Positions 13,651-21,734 are shown, numbered from the stretch's first letter. The stretch is DNA of 23,500 bases from Acidimicrobiales bacterium (GCA_020439485.1 JAGQSP010000060.1:6217-29716); one strand, 5' to 3'. The notes: generated from the sequence alone by a model not told the origin. A program made the numbers and translations.

Positions 13651-14213
13651 GCGAATTCGCCGAAGAGATCATCAAGGACGCTGTCGATCGTATGCACGGC
13701 GCCGTCGAGCACGCCCAAGGCGAGTTCGGTTCGGTGCGTACGGGCCGGGCTACCCCGGCCCTGGTCGAGAAGATCCGTGTCGATTACTACGGCACCGAGG
13801 TTCCACTTCAGCAGTTGGCGGGCTTCAGCGTTCCCGAGGCCCGTATGTTGATCGTTCAGCCCTATGACAAGTCGTCGCTGGGCGACATCGAGCGGGCAAT
13901 CCAGGCTTCGGATCTGGGCATCAACCCGGGTAACGACGGCGACAAGATTCGCCTGGTGTTTCCGCCTCTCACCACCGAGCGGCGCCAGGAGCTGGTGAAG
14001 GTCGTCAAGCACATGGCCGAGGAGGCGCGCGTGGCGGTGCGCAATGTGCGCCGAAGTGCACGTCAAGATCTCGAGGCCATGCAGAAGGACGGTGAGCTGT
14101 CAGAAGACGAGCTTCGCCGTTATGAAGGTCAGCTCGACGCGAAGACTGCGTCTTCCATCGAAGAGATCGACAACGCTCTCAAGCACAAGGAAGCCGAGCT
14201 ACTCGAGGTCTGA
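13647..14213 (+). CDS. frr: Ribosome recycling factor
   Basis: A 188-residue RRF, which with EF-G splits post-termination ribosomes. It has the long-helix domain with [20 protein letters not shown] and the head domain [20 protein letters not shown], with the conserved [19 protein letters not shown] and [20 protein letters not shown]. The C-terminal helices include [19 protein letters not shown] and [15 protein letters not shown]. The GTG at 13647 lies in a GTGA overlap with the pyrH stop. The family length of about 185 confirms this start. rpsB-tsf-pyrH-frr is one of the most conserved bacterial gene orders. Confidence 0.96.
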   Translation: MSEFAEEIIKDAVDRMHGAVEHAQGEFGSVRTGRATPALVEKIRVDYYGTEVPLQQLAGFSVPEARMLIVQPYDKSSLGDIERAIQASDLGINPGNDGDKIRLVFPPLTTERRQELVKVVKHMAEEARVAVRNVRRSARQDLEAMQKDGELSEDELRRYEGQLDAKTASSIEEIDNALKHKEAELLEV

Positions 14214-14221
14214 TCTCGGCT

Positions 14222-14250
14222 TGCCACGAAACGACGGTGGGGTCGTGGCA
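14222..14250 (+). promoter_or_regulatory. Perfect 8-bp inverted repeat between frr and cdsA
   Basis: TGCCACGA (14222-14229) and TCGTGGCA (14243-14250) are perfect inverse complements around a 13-base centre, starting eight bases after the frr stop. There is no following T-run. It could be a weak transcription terminator, an mRNA 3' end stabiliser for rpsB-frr, or an operator for cdsA. Confidence 0.4.
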
Positions 14251-14288
14251 CACTCGAACCACCCGGCGTCGGTCGGGAGGAGGATTTC

Positions 14289-16127
14289 GTGGACGACCAG
14301 GACATCGATCGCAACACCGATGAGGACAACGACGACGAGCGTCGCGGCCCGGTGTTCTCGTTCGACGACACGGCGTCGCTGCCTCACTGGTCAGAGCCCG
14401 CCACGGGCGAGATCCCGAAGATTCCCGAGGGTGGCCAGCGTGCGGGTGGCTCTCGTCTGTTCCCTCAGCTTCCCGACGACCCTCGCATCGCAGAAGATGA
14501 GAGTCCCAGCGGGATAGATGTGGGTCCTTCCCTGGTCGATGGAATCGACGACCTGGCGCCCACCGGACCCATCGAGTCGATCATCCCCAGCATCCCCGCT
14601 GACGACCTGCCTACCCCTCGCTGGGCCGAGCCGAAAGCCGATTCGCCCGACGACGACCAACTCTCACCGTCTGAGGGCCGCGGGTCCATCCCCGGACTCG
14701 ACTCGGTTCCCGATCTCGAGGATTCCGCCGATCAGGTGTTCGCGTCGGATGACTGGGTTGGCGAATCGGCTACGCCGGACGGGTCTGGCGAGGCCGAGAC
14801 CCGCGGGCTGTTCGAGCCTTCGGTGCCGATCGAGCCCATGAGCGACCAACTCGACCAACTCTTGGACATCGGCCTCGACGAAGACGAGTACGAGGACGAG
14901 GCCGATTCGGTCCCGTTTGTGGCGGTGGAGCCAGAGCCTCCTGCCGTTGACACCGGTCCGCTGCCTATTGTCGATGTCGGCGAAGGGCGCTTCGGCGGCC
15001 CGGCTCCACACGAGCCTGATGAAGGTGTTCCCTCGGCCGAGCCAACGCCCGATGTTGCCCTTGTGGCTCCGATAGAGCCCGCTTTTGTGCCCTCGGAGGC
15101 GCCTCCGCAGAACGCTCCGGCGTCCGGCGGTGATGGCGAAGACGAGCTCGCTGCCTGGTCGGTTCTCGATCAGCAGGCCCCACTTTGGCGCGAGGGCGCC
15201 AAGGACTGGGGAGATCATGATTCGTCTGACTCTGCGGAGAGGACCGTGCTGCACTTCGACGACGGAACCGACGACGGCGGGCCGCCAGCCCCGTCGGGCG
15301 GGCGAAACATGCCGGTGGCCATCGCTACTGCCGCGACGCTGGTGGCTGCATTCCTGTTCCTGGTCGATCGAGGGCCGGGCTGGGCCATGCTGCTGGTGGT
15401 TCCGCTGCTCGTGATGGCGGCCAGCGAGTTCTTCATGTCGGTGCGCCATGTCGGCTATCGGCCTGCGACCTTGCTGGGTCTGGTGTCGGTGGCCGGGCTC
15501 TCGTTGGCCGCGTACTTCGAGGGCATTGCGGCGATTCCCCTGGTTCTGGTGCTGACCACGGTGTTCTCGTTGTTGTGGTTCCTGTTCGGGGTAGACCACG
15601 ATCGGCCAGCGGCGAACATCTCGGTGACACTTTTTGGTGTGCTGTGGGTGGGACTGCTCGGATCGTTCGTGCCGCTGATTCTCGAGATGCCCCACGGTTC
15701 GGGAATCTTGTTCGGTGCGATCATCGGCACCGCTACTTACGACACGGCGGGTCTGTTCATCGGTCGGGCCACCGGTCAAAGTCGGCTGGCGCCACACATA
15801 AGCCCCAACAAGACCTACGAGGGTCTCATCGGCGGCATGATCTTCGCCGTGCTGGTGGTGACCTTTGGTCTGGGGATATGGCCTGGGCTCATGCCCTGGA
15901 GCGGCGACAGCCAACTCGACGCGCTGCTGTTGGGCATAGTGGTCGCGGTGATGGCACCGCTGGGTGACCTGGCCCAGTCGCTCATCAAGCGCGATCTCGG
16001 GGTGAAGGACATGGGCACAGCCTTGCCGGGGCATGGCGGGGTGTTCGACCGCTTCGACGCCATGTTGTTCGTGTTGCCCGCGGTCTATTACCTGGCCTTG
16101 GCACGCGATCTGCATCTCGGACTCTGA
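14289..16127 (+). CDS. cdsA: Phosphatidate cytidylyltransferase with long acidic N-terminal extension
   Basis: A 612-residue CdsA, which makes CDP-diacylglycerol from phosphatidic acid and CTP at the membrane. Residues 342-612 form the enzyme, with about eight hydrophobic segments starting PVAIATAATLVAAFLFLVD. The signature SLIKRDLGVKDMGTALPGHG followed by GVFDRFD (about 564-590) carries the Mg-binding acidic and lysine residues. Residues 1-340 are an acidic, Pro/Gly/Ser-rich, probably disordered cytoplasmic region with no recognised domain, opening MDDQDIDRNTDEDNDDERRG and including SLPHWSEPATGEIPKI. The GTG at 14289 is supported by a strong GGGAGGAGG (14276-14284). An internal ATG at 15309 would give a 272-residue protein of ordinary CdsA length. 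dxr starts 13 bases downstream. Confidence 0.93.
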   Translation: MDDQDIDRNTDEDNDDERRGPVFSFDDTASLPHWSEPATGEIPKIPEGGQRAGGSRLFPQLPDDPRIAEDESPSGIDVGPSLVDGIDDLAPTGPIESIIPSIPADDLPTPRWAEPKADSPDDDQLSPSEGRGSIPGLDSVPDLEDSADQVFASDDWVGESATPDGSGEAETRGLFEPSVPIEPMSDQLDQLLDIGLDEDEYEDEADSVPFVAVEPEPPAVDTGPLPIVDVGEGRFGGPAPHEPDEGVPSAEPTPDVALVAPIEPAFVPSEAPPQNAPASGGDGEDELAAWSVLDQQAPLWREGAKDWGDHDSSDSAERTVLHFDDGTDDGGPPAPSGGRNMPVAIATAATLVAAFLFLVDRGPGWAMLLVVPLLVMAASEFFMSVRHVGYRPATLLGLVSVAGLSLAAYFEGIAAIPLVLVLTTVFSLLWFLFGVDHDRPAANISVTLFGVLWVGLLGSFVPLILEMPHGSGILFGAIIGTATYDTAGLFIGRATGQSRLAPHISPNKTYEGLIGGMIFAVLVVTFGLGIWPGLMPWSGDSQLDALLLGIVVAVMAPLGDLAQSLIKRDLGVKDMGTALPGHGGVFDRFDAMLFVLPAVYYLALARDLHLGL

Positions 16128-16140
16128 GCCGATCCGGTCG

Positions 16141-17319
16141 ATGGGTGACCTGACCTCGGTTGCGGTGCTGGGCTGCTCGGGCAGCATCGGCACTCAGACC
16201 GCGGATGTGGTCAGGGCCGAGCCCGAGCGCTATCGAATCACTGCGCTTGCTGCTTGGCGTTCGGTCGAGACCTTGGTGGCGCAGGCCTTGGAGTTTCGTC
16301 CCGACGTCGCTGCCATCGTCGACGAGAGCCTGTACGACCAGGTTCGGGGGGCACTTCCGGCCGATATCGAGGTCGTGGCAGGCACCAAGGCGCTCAGCGA
16401 CCTTCCCGGGCTTGCCGATGTCACCGTCAACGCAGTTGTGGGCTTTGCCGGTCTCGACGTGACCCTGTCGACGTTGAGGGCTGGGCGCCGCTTGGCGCTG
16501 GCCAACAAGGAGTCGCTGATCGCGGCGGGTCCGGTGGTGCAGCCACTGCGGTCGGTTCCCGGCGCCGAGTTGGTTCCCGTCGATTCCGAGCACTGCGCCA
16601 TCCACCAATGCCTGCGCTCGGGGCGAGTCGATGGGTCGGGGCGTACCGAACGGGTCTCCCGGCTGCTTTTGACCGCGTCAGGAGGGCCTTTCCGGGGAAA
16701 GACCGCCGCCGAGTTGGCATCGGTCACGCGAGATCAGGCCCTTGCTCACCCCACGTGGGCCATGGGGCCAAAGATCACCGTCGATTCGTCGACTCTCATG
16801 AACAAGGGTCTCGAGGTCATCGAGGCCCACGAGCTGTTCGGCGTCGCATACGACGACATCGACGTTGTTGTTCATCCCCAGTCGGTGGTGCATTCGATGG
16901 TCGAGTTCACCGACGGTTCGACGATCGCCCAGCTTTCGATGCCGGACATGAAGTTGCCCATCGGTTACGCACTGGCCTTCCCCGACCGCATCGCAACCCC
17001 CTTTGGGCGCATCGATTGGACCCAGCTGGCGCGGCTCGATTTCGAGCAGCCCGATCGCCAGACCTTCAGGTGCCTCGACCTGGCCTACCAGGCCGGCCGG
17101 ATGGGCGGCACGGCACCGGCTTGGGTAAACGCCGCCAACGAGGTGGCCGTGCAGGCCTTCCTGGACGGACGTATTGGTTGGTCGTCGATCGCGGAAGTCC
17201 TTTACCGGGCGCTCGATCTTCACGATGGAACAGAAGCGACCTCCGCAGAGGTTGTAGTCGATACGGACGCGCGCTCACGTCGGGTTGCCGCCTCACTGAT
17301 CGCAGATCTGGATCGATAG
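16141..17319 (+). CDS. dxr: 1-deoxy-D-xylulose 5-phosphate reductoisomerase
   Basis: A 392-residue DXR (IspC), the NADPH-dependent enzyme that converts DXP to MEP in the non-mevalonate isoprenoid pathway. The NADPH loop is VAVLGCSGSIGTQT (residues 7-20). NKES is at 122-125. The metal and substrate site is VDSEHCAIHQCL with D148 and E150. LTASGGPFRG, the flexible-loop region HPTWAMGPKITVDSSTLMNK, LEVIEAHELFG and PQSVVHSMVEF follow. The length is typical. The ATG at 16141 follows the cdsA stop by 13 bases with no obvious ribosome-binding site. Fosmidomycin-target residues appear intact. ispG of the same pathway lies two genes downstream, separated by rseP, a conserved actinobacterial arrangement. 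Confidence 0.96.
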   Translation: MGDLTSVAVLGCSGSIGTQTADVVRAEPERYRITALAAWRSVETLVAQALEFRPDVAAIVDESLYDQVRGALPADIEVVAGTKALSDLPGLADVTVNAVVGFAGLDVTLSTLRAGRRLALANKESLIAAGPVVQPLRSVPGAELVPVDSEHCAIHQCLRSGRVDGSGRTERVSRLLLTASGGPFRGKTAAELASVTRDQALAHPTWAMGPKITVDSSTLMNKGLEVIEAHELFGVAYDDIDVVVHPQSVVHSMVEFTDGSTIAQLSMPDMKLPIGYALAFPDRIATPFGRIDWTQLARLDFEQPDRQTFRCLDLAYQAGRMGGTAPAWVNAANEVAVQAFLDGRIGWSSIAEVLYRALDLHDGTEATSAEVVVDTDARSRRVAASLIADLDR

Positions 17320-17327
17320 ATAGAGGC

Positions 17328-17345
17328 GATGCCCGATCGGGCGTC
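17328..17345 (+). promoter_or_regulatory. Hairpin with palindromic core between dxr and rseP
   Basis: GCCCGATCGGGC (17331-17342) is a perfect 12-base palindrome. In RNA, flanking bases extend it to a 7-bp stem (GATGCCC with GGGCGTC, one U-G pair, loop GATC) eight bases after the dxr stop. TTGTC follows, so there is only a weak T-rich tail. Alternatives are a weak terminator, or a dimeric-protein operator upstream of rseP. Confidence 0.35.
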
Positions 17346-17384
17346 TTGTCGGGCACAATCGACGAAGAGTTTTCCGGAGAAGAC

Positions 17385-18638
17385 GTGACGATCCACGACG
17401 AGCAGCGAGACTTCGACCCAGCCGACATCGACGAGCCCGCGCCCGCCTCCACGCCAGACCCCGAAGACGCCGGCTTGTCCGGACTGTTCATCGTCTTGGG
17501 CATGTTGGGTGTGCTGGCGGTTTGGTCGCCGATCGTGTTCGTGCTGGTGCTGGCGATCTTGTTCTTCGTGTTCATGCACGAAATGGGCCACTTCTTGACA
17601 GCTCGGCTGACCGGCATGAAAGCCACCGAGTTCTTCATCGGTTTCGGCCCTCGCATCTTCTCGTTCCGAAGGGGCGAGACCGAGTACGGCCTCAAGCCGA
17701 TCCTGGCCGGTGCCTACGTGAAGATCATCGGCATGAACGATCTCGAGGAGGTCGACCCTGCCGACGAGCGCCGCACATACCGCCGCGCCACCTACCCGCG
17801 CAAGGTGCTGGTCATCACCGCAGGTTCGTTGATGCACTTCATCATGGCCATCGCGTTGTTCTTCGGTTACTACGCCTTCATCGGCGAAGAGAAGCTGGTT
17901 TCGCAAGAGTCGTGGGCCATCGCTACGCCGGGCCAACAGACCGCGGCCGAGGCGGCCGGGCTGCAAGAGGGCGACCGAATAGTCAGCATCGACGGCGTGG
18001 TAGTGCCGACGTTCGAAGATCTGCGCGTTGTCGTTTCGGAGAGGCCAAACGAGACGGTCGAGATCGTCTTGAACCGTGATGGCCAGACGATCAGCACCCA
18101 GGCGACGCTGGGCGTCAACCCCCAAGACCAGACGATCGGATATCTCGGAGTCGGGTGGATTGCGGACACCTACCGAGACAAGGAGTCGATCGGGGGAGCC
18201 GCCGCCAGATCGGTGACCGAGTTCCCGATGTGGGTCGGGCGGGTGTTCGAGGGCATGGGCATGTTCGTGCAGAACATCGGCGGCTACGTCGACAATGTCT
18301 TCACCGCTCCGGGCAACCAGGACCAGATCGACCTCGAGTCGCGCCCGGTGTCGGTCATCGGGGCTGTCGACGTCGGCCGTCAGATCGGTGTCGAGGCGAT
18401 CCAGTGGCTAGCGATCTTCAACATCTTCGTCGGGGTGTTCAACCTGTTGCCCTTGCTTCCCCTCGATGGCGGGCATCTGGCCATCGCCACCTACGAGCGC
18501 ATCAGGTCGCGGCGCGGTGAGCGCTACGTCGTCGACGTCAACAAGCTGCTGCCCATCACCTACGCGGTGTTCTTGTTGATGGTGCTGTTCGGTCTCGGCG
18601 CAATCTGGCTCGATATCGCCAACCCCATCAGGCTGTAA
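17385..18638 (+). CDS. rseP: RIP/site-2 metalloprotease RseP (Rip1-like)
   Basis: A 417-residue intramembrane zinc protease that cleaves transmembrane anti-sigma factors or other membrane substrates. The HExxH motif is HEMGH at 65-69 inside the first core transmembrane helix. The conserved GFGPRIFSF, YGLKPILAGAYVKI and RRATYPRKVLVITAGSLMHF follow. A PDZ domain covers about 180-260 (AAEAAGLQEGDRIVSIDGV). The second active-site motif is NLLPLLPLDGGHLA near residue 360. A final hydrophobic helix is at the C-terminus. The GTG at 17385 is preceded by GGAGAAGA. This gives an extra acidic 30-residue cytoplasmic N-terminus (DFDPADIDEPAPASTPDPED) before the first helix. The dxr-rseP-ispG order is as in Mycobacterium. 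Its substrates are not encoded here. Confidence 0.95.
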   Translation: MTIHDEQRDFDPADIDEPAPASTPDPEDAGLSGLFIVLGMLGVLAVWSPIVFVLVLAILFFVFMHEMGHFLTARLTGMKATEFFIGFGPRIFSFRRGETEYGLKPILAGAYVKIIGMNDLEEVDPADERRTYRRATYPRKVLVITAGSLMHFIMAIALFFGYYAFIGEEKLVSQESWAIATPGQQTAAEAAGLQEGDRIVSIDGVVVPTFEDLRVVVSERPNETVEIVLNRDGQTISTQATLGVNPQDQTIGYLGVGWIADTYRDKESIGGAAARSVTEFPMWVGRVFEGMGMFVQNIGGYVDNVFTAPGNQDQIDLESRPVSVIGAVDVGRQIGVEAIQWLAIFNIFVGVFNLLPLLPLDGGHLAIATYERIRSRRGERYVVDVNKLLPITYAVFLLMVLFGLGAIWLDIANPIRL

Positions 18639-18654
18639 GACCCGGCGCGCGCAA

Positions 18655-18660
18655 TACGCT
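18655..18660 (+). promoter_or_regulatory. -10-like box directly upstream of ispG (leaderless candidate)
   Basis: TACGCT at 18655-18660 (TAnnnT form) is followed by seven bases, GGGCGGC, and then the ATG. There is no Shine-Dalgarno sequence at proper spacing. Transcription would start at or next to the start codon. The -35 region is unconvincing. Confidence 0.35.
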
Positions 18661-18667
18661 GGGCGGC

Positions 18668-19873
18668 ATGTACGAACGTCGTCAGACCCGGCAGTTGATG
18701 GTGGGCAAGGTGCCCGTCGGCGGTGGTGCGCCGGTGACCGTGCAGTCGATGACCACCACAAAGACCGCCGACGTGGACGCCACCCTCGAGCAGATCTATT
18801 CGTTGGCAGCCGCTGGCGCCGACATTGTTCGTTGCACGTGCAACGAGGTCGAGGCCGCCGAGGGGCTGGCACGCATAGTGCCTCGGTCGCCGGTTCCGAT
18901 CGTGGCCGACATCCACTTCCAGTACAAGCTGGCGTTGGCCGCTCTCGAGGCCGGTGTCGACTGCCTGCGCCTCAACCCGGGCAACATCCGAAAACCAGAG
19001 CACATCCGAACGGTCGCATCCGAGGCGCGCGACAGGGGAGTGCCGGTTCGTATTGGGGTCAACGCGGGCAGCCTCGACCCCGATATCGAAGAGCGTTTTG
19101 GCATGACGCCCGAGGCCCTTGTCGAGTCGGCCAAGCGCGAGCTCGGCTACTTCGAAGAGGTCGGCTTCGACAATGTGAAGATCTCGGTGAAGGCCAGCGA
19201 CGTTCCACTGATGGTGGGCGCCTACCGACTGCTGGCCGACACGGTGGACTATCCGCTGCACCTCGGTGTCACCGAGGCCGGCCCTCCGCCTGCGGGCATC
19301 ATGAAGGCCACGGCCGGCATCGCCACCCTGTTGCTGGAAGGCATCGGCGACACCATTCGTTACAGCCTCACCGCCGACCCGGTAGAGGAGGCCAAGGTAG
19401 GCCGCCAGCTGTTGGAGGCTTTGGGCCTGCGCGAACGCTCGGGGCTCGACCTGATCGCATGTCCGTCTTGTGGTCGGGCCGAGGTCGATGTGATCGCGGT
19501 GGCAAACGAGGCCCAACGGGCTCTCGAGGGCCGCAACCTGCCGGTGCAGGTGGCCGTTATGGGCTGTGTGGTCAACGGGCCTGGTGAGGCCAAGGGTGCC
19601 GACTTGGGTATTGCCGCGGGTCGCAAGCGTGGCCATCTGTTCGTGAAGGGCGAGGTCGTCAGGGTGGTTCCCGAGGCCGAGATGGTCGATGCGCTGGTCG
19701 AGTGGGCCGAACGCATCGCCGAGGTCGGCGTCGAGGGAGCGCTGGCAGACAAGGACGAAAGCGCGGCCGCAGAGGCCGAGGCCGACCGCGCTGCCCTGCT
19801 CGACATCCAAGGCGCCGACGCGAACAGCTCCGAGCAGGTGGTCGAGTTGATCCGGTCCAAGACCGCCCAGTAG
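18668..19873 (+). CDS. ispG: 4-hydroxy-3-methylbut-2-enyl diphosphate synthase (IspG/GcpE)
   Basis: A 401-residue iron-sulfur enzyme of the MEP pathway that reduces MEcPP to HMBPP using flavodoxin or ferredoxin. The TIM-barrel domain starts RRQTRQLMVGKVPVGGGAPV and includes VQSMTTTKTADVDAT, VADIHFQYKLAL, LRLNPGNIRKPEHI and GVTEAGPPPAGIMKA. The 4Fe-4S ligands are C265 and C268 in ACPSCGRAEVDV, C300 in MGCVVNGPGEA, and E307. A C-terminal tail of about 45 residues (LADKDESAAAEAEADRAALL and onward), rich in Ala, Glu and Asp, extends beyond the catalytic fold. The ATG at 18668 follows the rseP stop by 29 bases and appears leaderless. It is the last gene before a hairpin-bearing gap. Confidence 0.96.
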   Translation: MYERRQTRQLMVGKVPVGGGAPVTVQSMTTTKTADVDATLEQIYSLAAAGADIVRCTCNEVEAAEGLARIVPRSPVPIVADIHFQYKLALAALEAGVDCLRLNPGNIRKPEHIRTVASEARDRGVPVRIGVNAGSLDPDIEERFGMTPEALVESAKRELGYFEEVGFDNVKISVKASDVPLMVGAYRLLADTVDYPLHLGVTEAGPPPAGIMKATAGIATLLLEGIGDTIRYSLTADPVEEAKVGRQLLEALGLRERSGLDLIACPSCGRAEVDVIAVANEAQRALEGRNLPVQVAVMGCVVNGPGEAKGADLGIAAGRKRGHLFVKGEVVRVVPEAEMVDALVEWAERIAEVGVEGALADKDESAAAEAEADRAALLDIQGADANSSEQVVELIRSKTAQ

Positions 19874-19909
19874 GCCCGAAATGGCGGTATCGTCCTAGGT
19901 TGCCTCGAC

Positions 19910-19933
19910 GGGGCGTGGGTTCGCCCACGCTCC
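19910..19933 (+). promoter_or_regulatory. 10-bp hairpin with TTCG loop between ispG and rimP
   Basis: GGGGCGTGGG (19910-19919) pairs with CCCACGCTCC (19924-19933) around a TTCG tetraloop, ten pairs with one G-U wobble. It lies 36 bases after the ispG stop and about 80 before rimP. The sequence after it (TTCGCACTT) is only partly T-rich. It may terminate ispG transcription. Alternatively it may sit at the 5' end of the rimP-nusA leader, since a TAGGTT box at 19896-19901 would place a start near 19908. A second -10-like TATATG lies at 19951-19956. Confidence 0.5.
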
Positions 19934-20010
19934 TTCGCACTTAAGGCACCTATATGGGCCACGCGGTCCAGCACAACCCACGGCCGACGACGCGAAAGGA
20001 CAGGTGAGCA

Positions 20011-20514
20011 ATGGACACACAACGCATCGCCGACCTGGCGCGTCCTTTGGCCGAGGCCGAATCGCTCGAACTCTACGACGTCGAGCGCTTGGGCAACACG
20101 CTGCGCATCTCGCTGTCGGGCGTGGGCGGGTCTAGTGCGGGCATCGACGAACTCGAATCGGTTTCCAGGGCCATCTCGTTGGCCCTCGACGAGGCCGAGA
20201 TCGGCGGCGGGGCCTACGTGCTCGAGGTTTCTACACCCGGGGTCGAGCGCAAGCTGCGCACCCCCGAACACTTCTCGATGGCCGTAGGCGAAACCGTCTC
20301 GGTCACCATCAGAACACCAGAAGGCCGGCGCCGACTCCACGGAGAGTTGGTGGCCGCCGATCACGACAAAGTCACGGTCTTCGACGTCGACGCTGGCGAG
20401 GTCATCGTCGCGTTCGCCGACATCGACAAGGCCAAGACGATCTTTGAATGGGGTCCAGCCCCCAAGCCGGGCAAGGGCAACCAATCCAGCTCGCGGAACA
20501 AGGCAAGCTCATGA
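20011..20514 (+). CDS. rimP: Ribosome maturation factor RimP
   Basis: A 167-residue 30S assembly factor (YhbC/DUF150 family). The N-terminal alpha/beta domain contains LARPLAEAESLELYDVE, the central IDELESVSRAISLALDEA, and the signature YVLEVSTPGVERKLRTPEHF (about residues 70-89). The C-terminal SH3-like barrel has GETVSVTIRT and HGELVAADHDKVTVFD, ending FADIDKAKTIFEW. A low-complexity tail (KPGKGNQSSSRNKASS) follows. The ATG at 20011 has AAAGGACAGG about ten bases upstream. The stop overlaps the nusA start in ATGA. rimP-nusA-infB is nearly universal. Actinobacteria often have proS just upstream of rimP, but here ispG precedes it directly. Confidence 0.95.
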   Translation: MDTQRIADLARPLAEAESLELYDVERLGNTLRISLSGVGGSSAGIDELESVSRAISLALDEAEIGGGAYVLEVSTPGVERKLRTPEHFSMAVGETVSVTIRTPEGRRRLHGELVAADHDKVTVFDVDAGEVIVAFADIDKAKTIFEWGPAPKPGKGNQSSSRNKASS

Positions 20515-21734
20515 CTACACCTGACATGATGGAAGCGCTACAGGCCCTGGCGGCCGAGCGCGGTATCAGTACCGATGTGTTGCTGGAGGCTCTGGCCAAC
20601 GGGCTCGAGTCGGCCTACAAGCGCATGCCCGGTGCGGCCGACCATGCATACGTCATCATCGACGAGACCTTCGACATCCGGGTCATCGCACAAGAGATCG
20701 ACGAGGACGGTCACGTCACCCGCGAGTGGGACGACACCCCCGCCGACTTCGGACGCATCGCGGCGCAGACCGCCCGTCAGGTGCTGACCCAGCGCATCCG
20801 CGAAGTCGAGCGCGACATGAAGTACGAGGAGTACGCAGGTCGAGAGGGCGACATCGTCACCGGAATCATCCAGCAGTCCGATTCGCGCTACACGCTTCTG
20901 GACCTGGGCCGCGTCGAGGCCCTGCTGCCCCAGTCGGAGCAGGTCGCCTACGAGCGCCCAGAGCCCAACAGCCGCCTCAAGGCCTACATCGTCGAGGTGC
21001 GCAAGACCGCCAAGGGTCCCCAGATCGTGGTCAGCCGAACCCATCCGGGCCTCATCCGCGAGCTGTTCAAGCTCGAGGTTCCCGAGATCGCCGACGGCAC
21101 GGTCGAGATCAAGGCCTGTGCTCGCGAACCCGGGCATCGCACCAAGATCGCGGTGTGGTCGAACGATCCCAACGTCGACCCCGTCGGCGCCTGTGTCGGC
21201 GCACGCGGAGCGCGTGTGCGTCAGGTGGTCAACGAGCTGCGCGGCGAAAAGATCGACATCATCCCGTTCTCCGACGAGCCCTACGAGCTGGTCGCCAAGG
21301 CCCTTTCGCCTGCCAAGGTCAAGGAGGTGCGTTTCCTCGAAGAGGAGGGCACCGCCGAGGTGATCGTGCCCGATCATCAGCTTTCTCTGGCCATCGGCCG
21401 CGAGGGCCAGAACGCTCGTCTCGCAGCACGCCTGACCGGCTGGCGTATCGACATCAAGAGCGAGACCCAGCTGGCCGACGAAGAAGCCGGCTACGAGGGC
21501 GAGGAATGGGCCGAGGGCGAATGGGTCACCGATCCCGAAACCGGCGAGTACGTCTGGAAGCCTGCCGATGGTGGTGAGGTGCTGACCGCCACCGCCTACG
21601 CCGAAGAGAGCGAAGCCGACGAATCCGGTGAGGCCGTCGAGGTCGTCGAGGCCAGCGCGCCAGCCGATAGCGAGGCCCCGGCACAAGATGACGAAGCCTC
21701 GCCCGACCCAGAGGGCGATCAAGACGAGGCCTGA
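20511..21734 (+). CDS. nusA: Transcription termination/antitermination factor NusA
   Basis: A 407-residue NusA that binds RNA polymerase near the RNA exit channel and modulates pausing, termination and rRNA antitermination. The N-terminal domain is about 1-115 (MMEALQALAAERGISTDVLL, then ALANGLESAYKR). The S1 domain is about 125-190 (GDIVTGIIQQSDSRYTLLDL). KH1 has VGACVGARGARVRQVVNEL, and KH2 has QLSLAIGREGQNARLAARLT. A 75-residue acidic tail follows (EEWAEGEWVTDPETGEYVW, then Glu/Asp/Ala-rich). It lacks the E. coli-type tandem C-terminal repeats, as expected in this phylum. I chose ATG at 20511, in ATGA overlap with rimP; ATG at 20526 is a possible alternative. A terminator-like hairpin follows at once, and ylxR is absent. 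Confidence 0.95.
   Translation: MTTPDMMEALQALAAERGISTDVLLEALANGLESAYKRMPGAADHAYVIIDETFDIRVIAQEIDEDGHVTREWDDTPADFGRIAAQTARQVLTQRIREVERDMKYEEYAGREGDIVTGIIQQSDSRYTLLDLGRVEALLPQSEQVAYERPEPNSRLKAYIVEVRKTAKGPQIVVSRTHPGLIRELFKLEVPEIADGTVEIKACAREPGHRTKIAVWSNDPNVDPVGACVGARGARVRQVVNELRGEKIDIIPFSDEPYELVAKALSPAKVKEVRFLEEEGTAEVIVPDHQLSLAIGREGQNARLAARLTGWRIDIKSETQLADEEAGYEGEEWAEGEWVTDPETGEYVWKPADGGEVLTATAYAEESEADESGEAVEVVEASAPADSEAPAQDDEASPDPEGDQDEA

Noticed and set aside
15309..16127. Internal ATG at 15309 as the real cdsA start
   Set aside because: It would give a normal-length enzyme, but the upstream GTG has a very strong ribosome-binding site and the 340-codon frame has coding-like composition. Left as an alternative.
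17354..17359. CACAAT as a -10 box for rseP
   Set aside because: No -35-like hexamer at 16-18 bases upstream (the region is the palindrome GCCCGATCGGGC). Kept only as a remark, not as a promoter.
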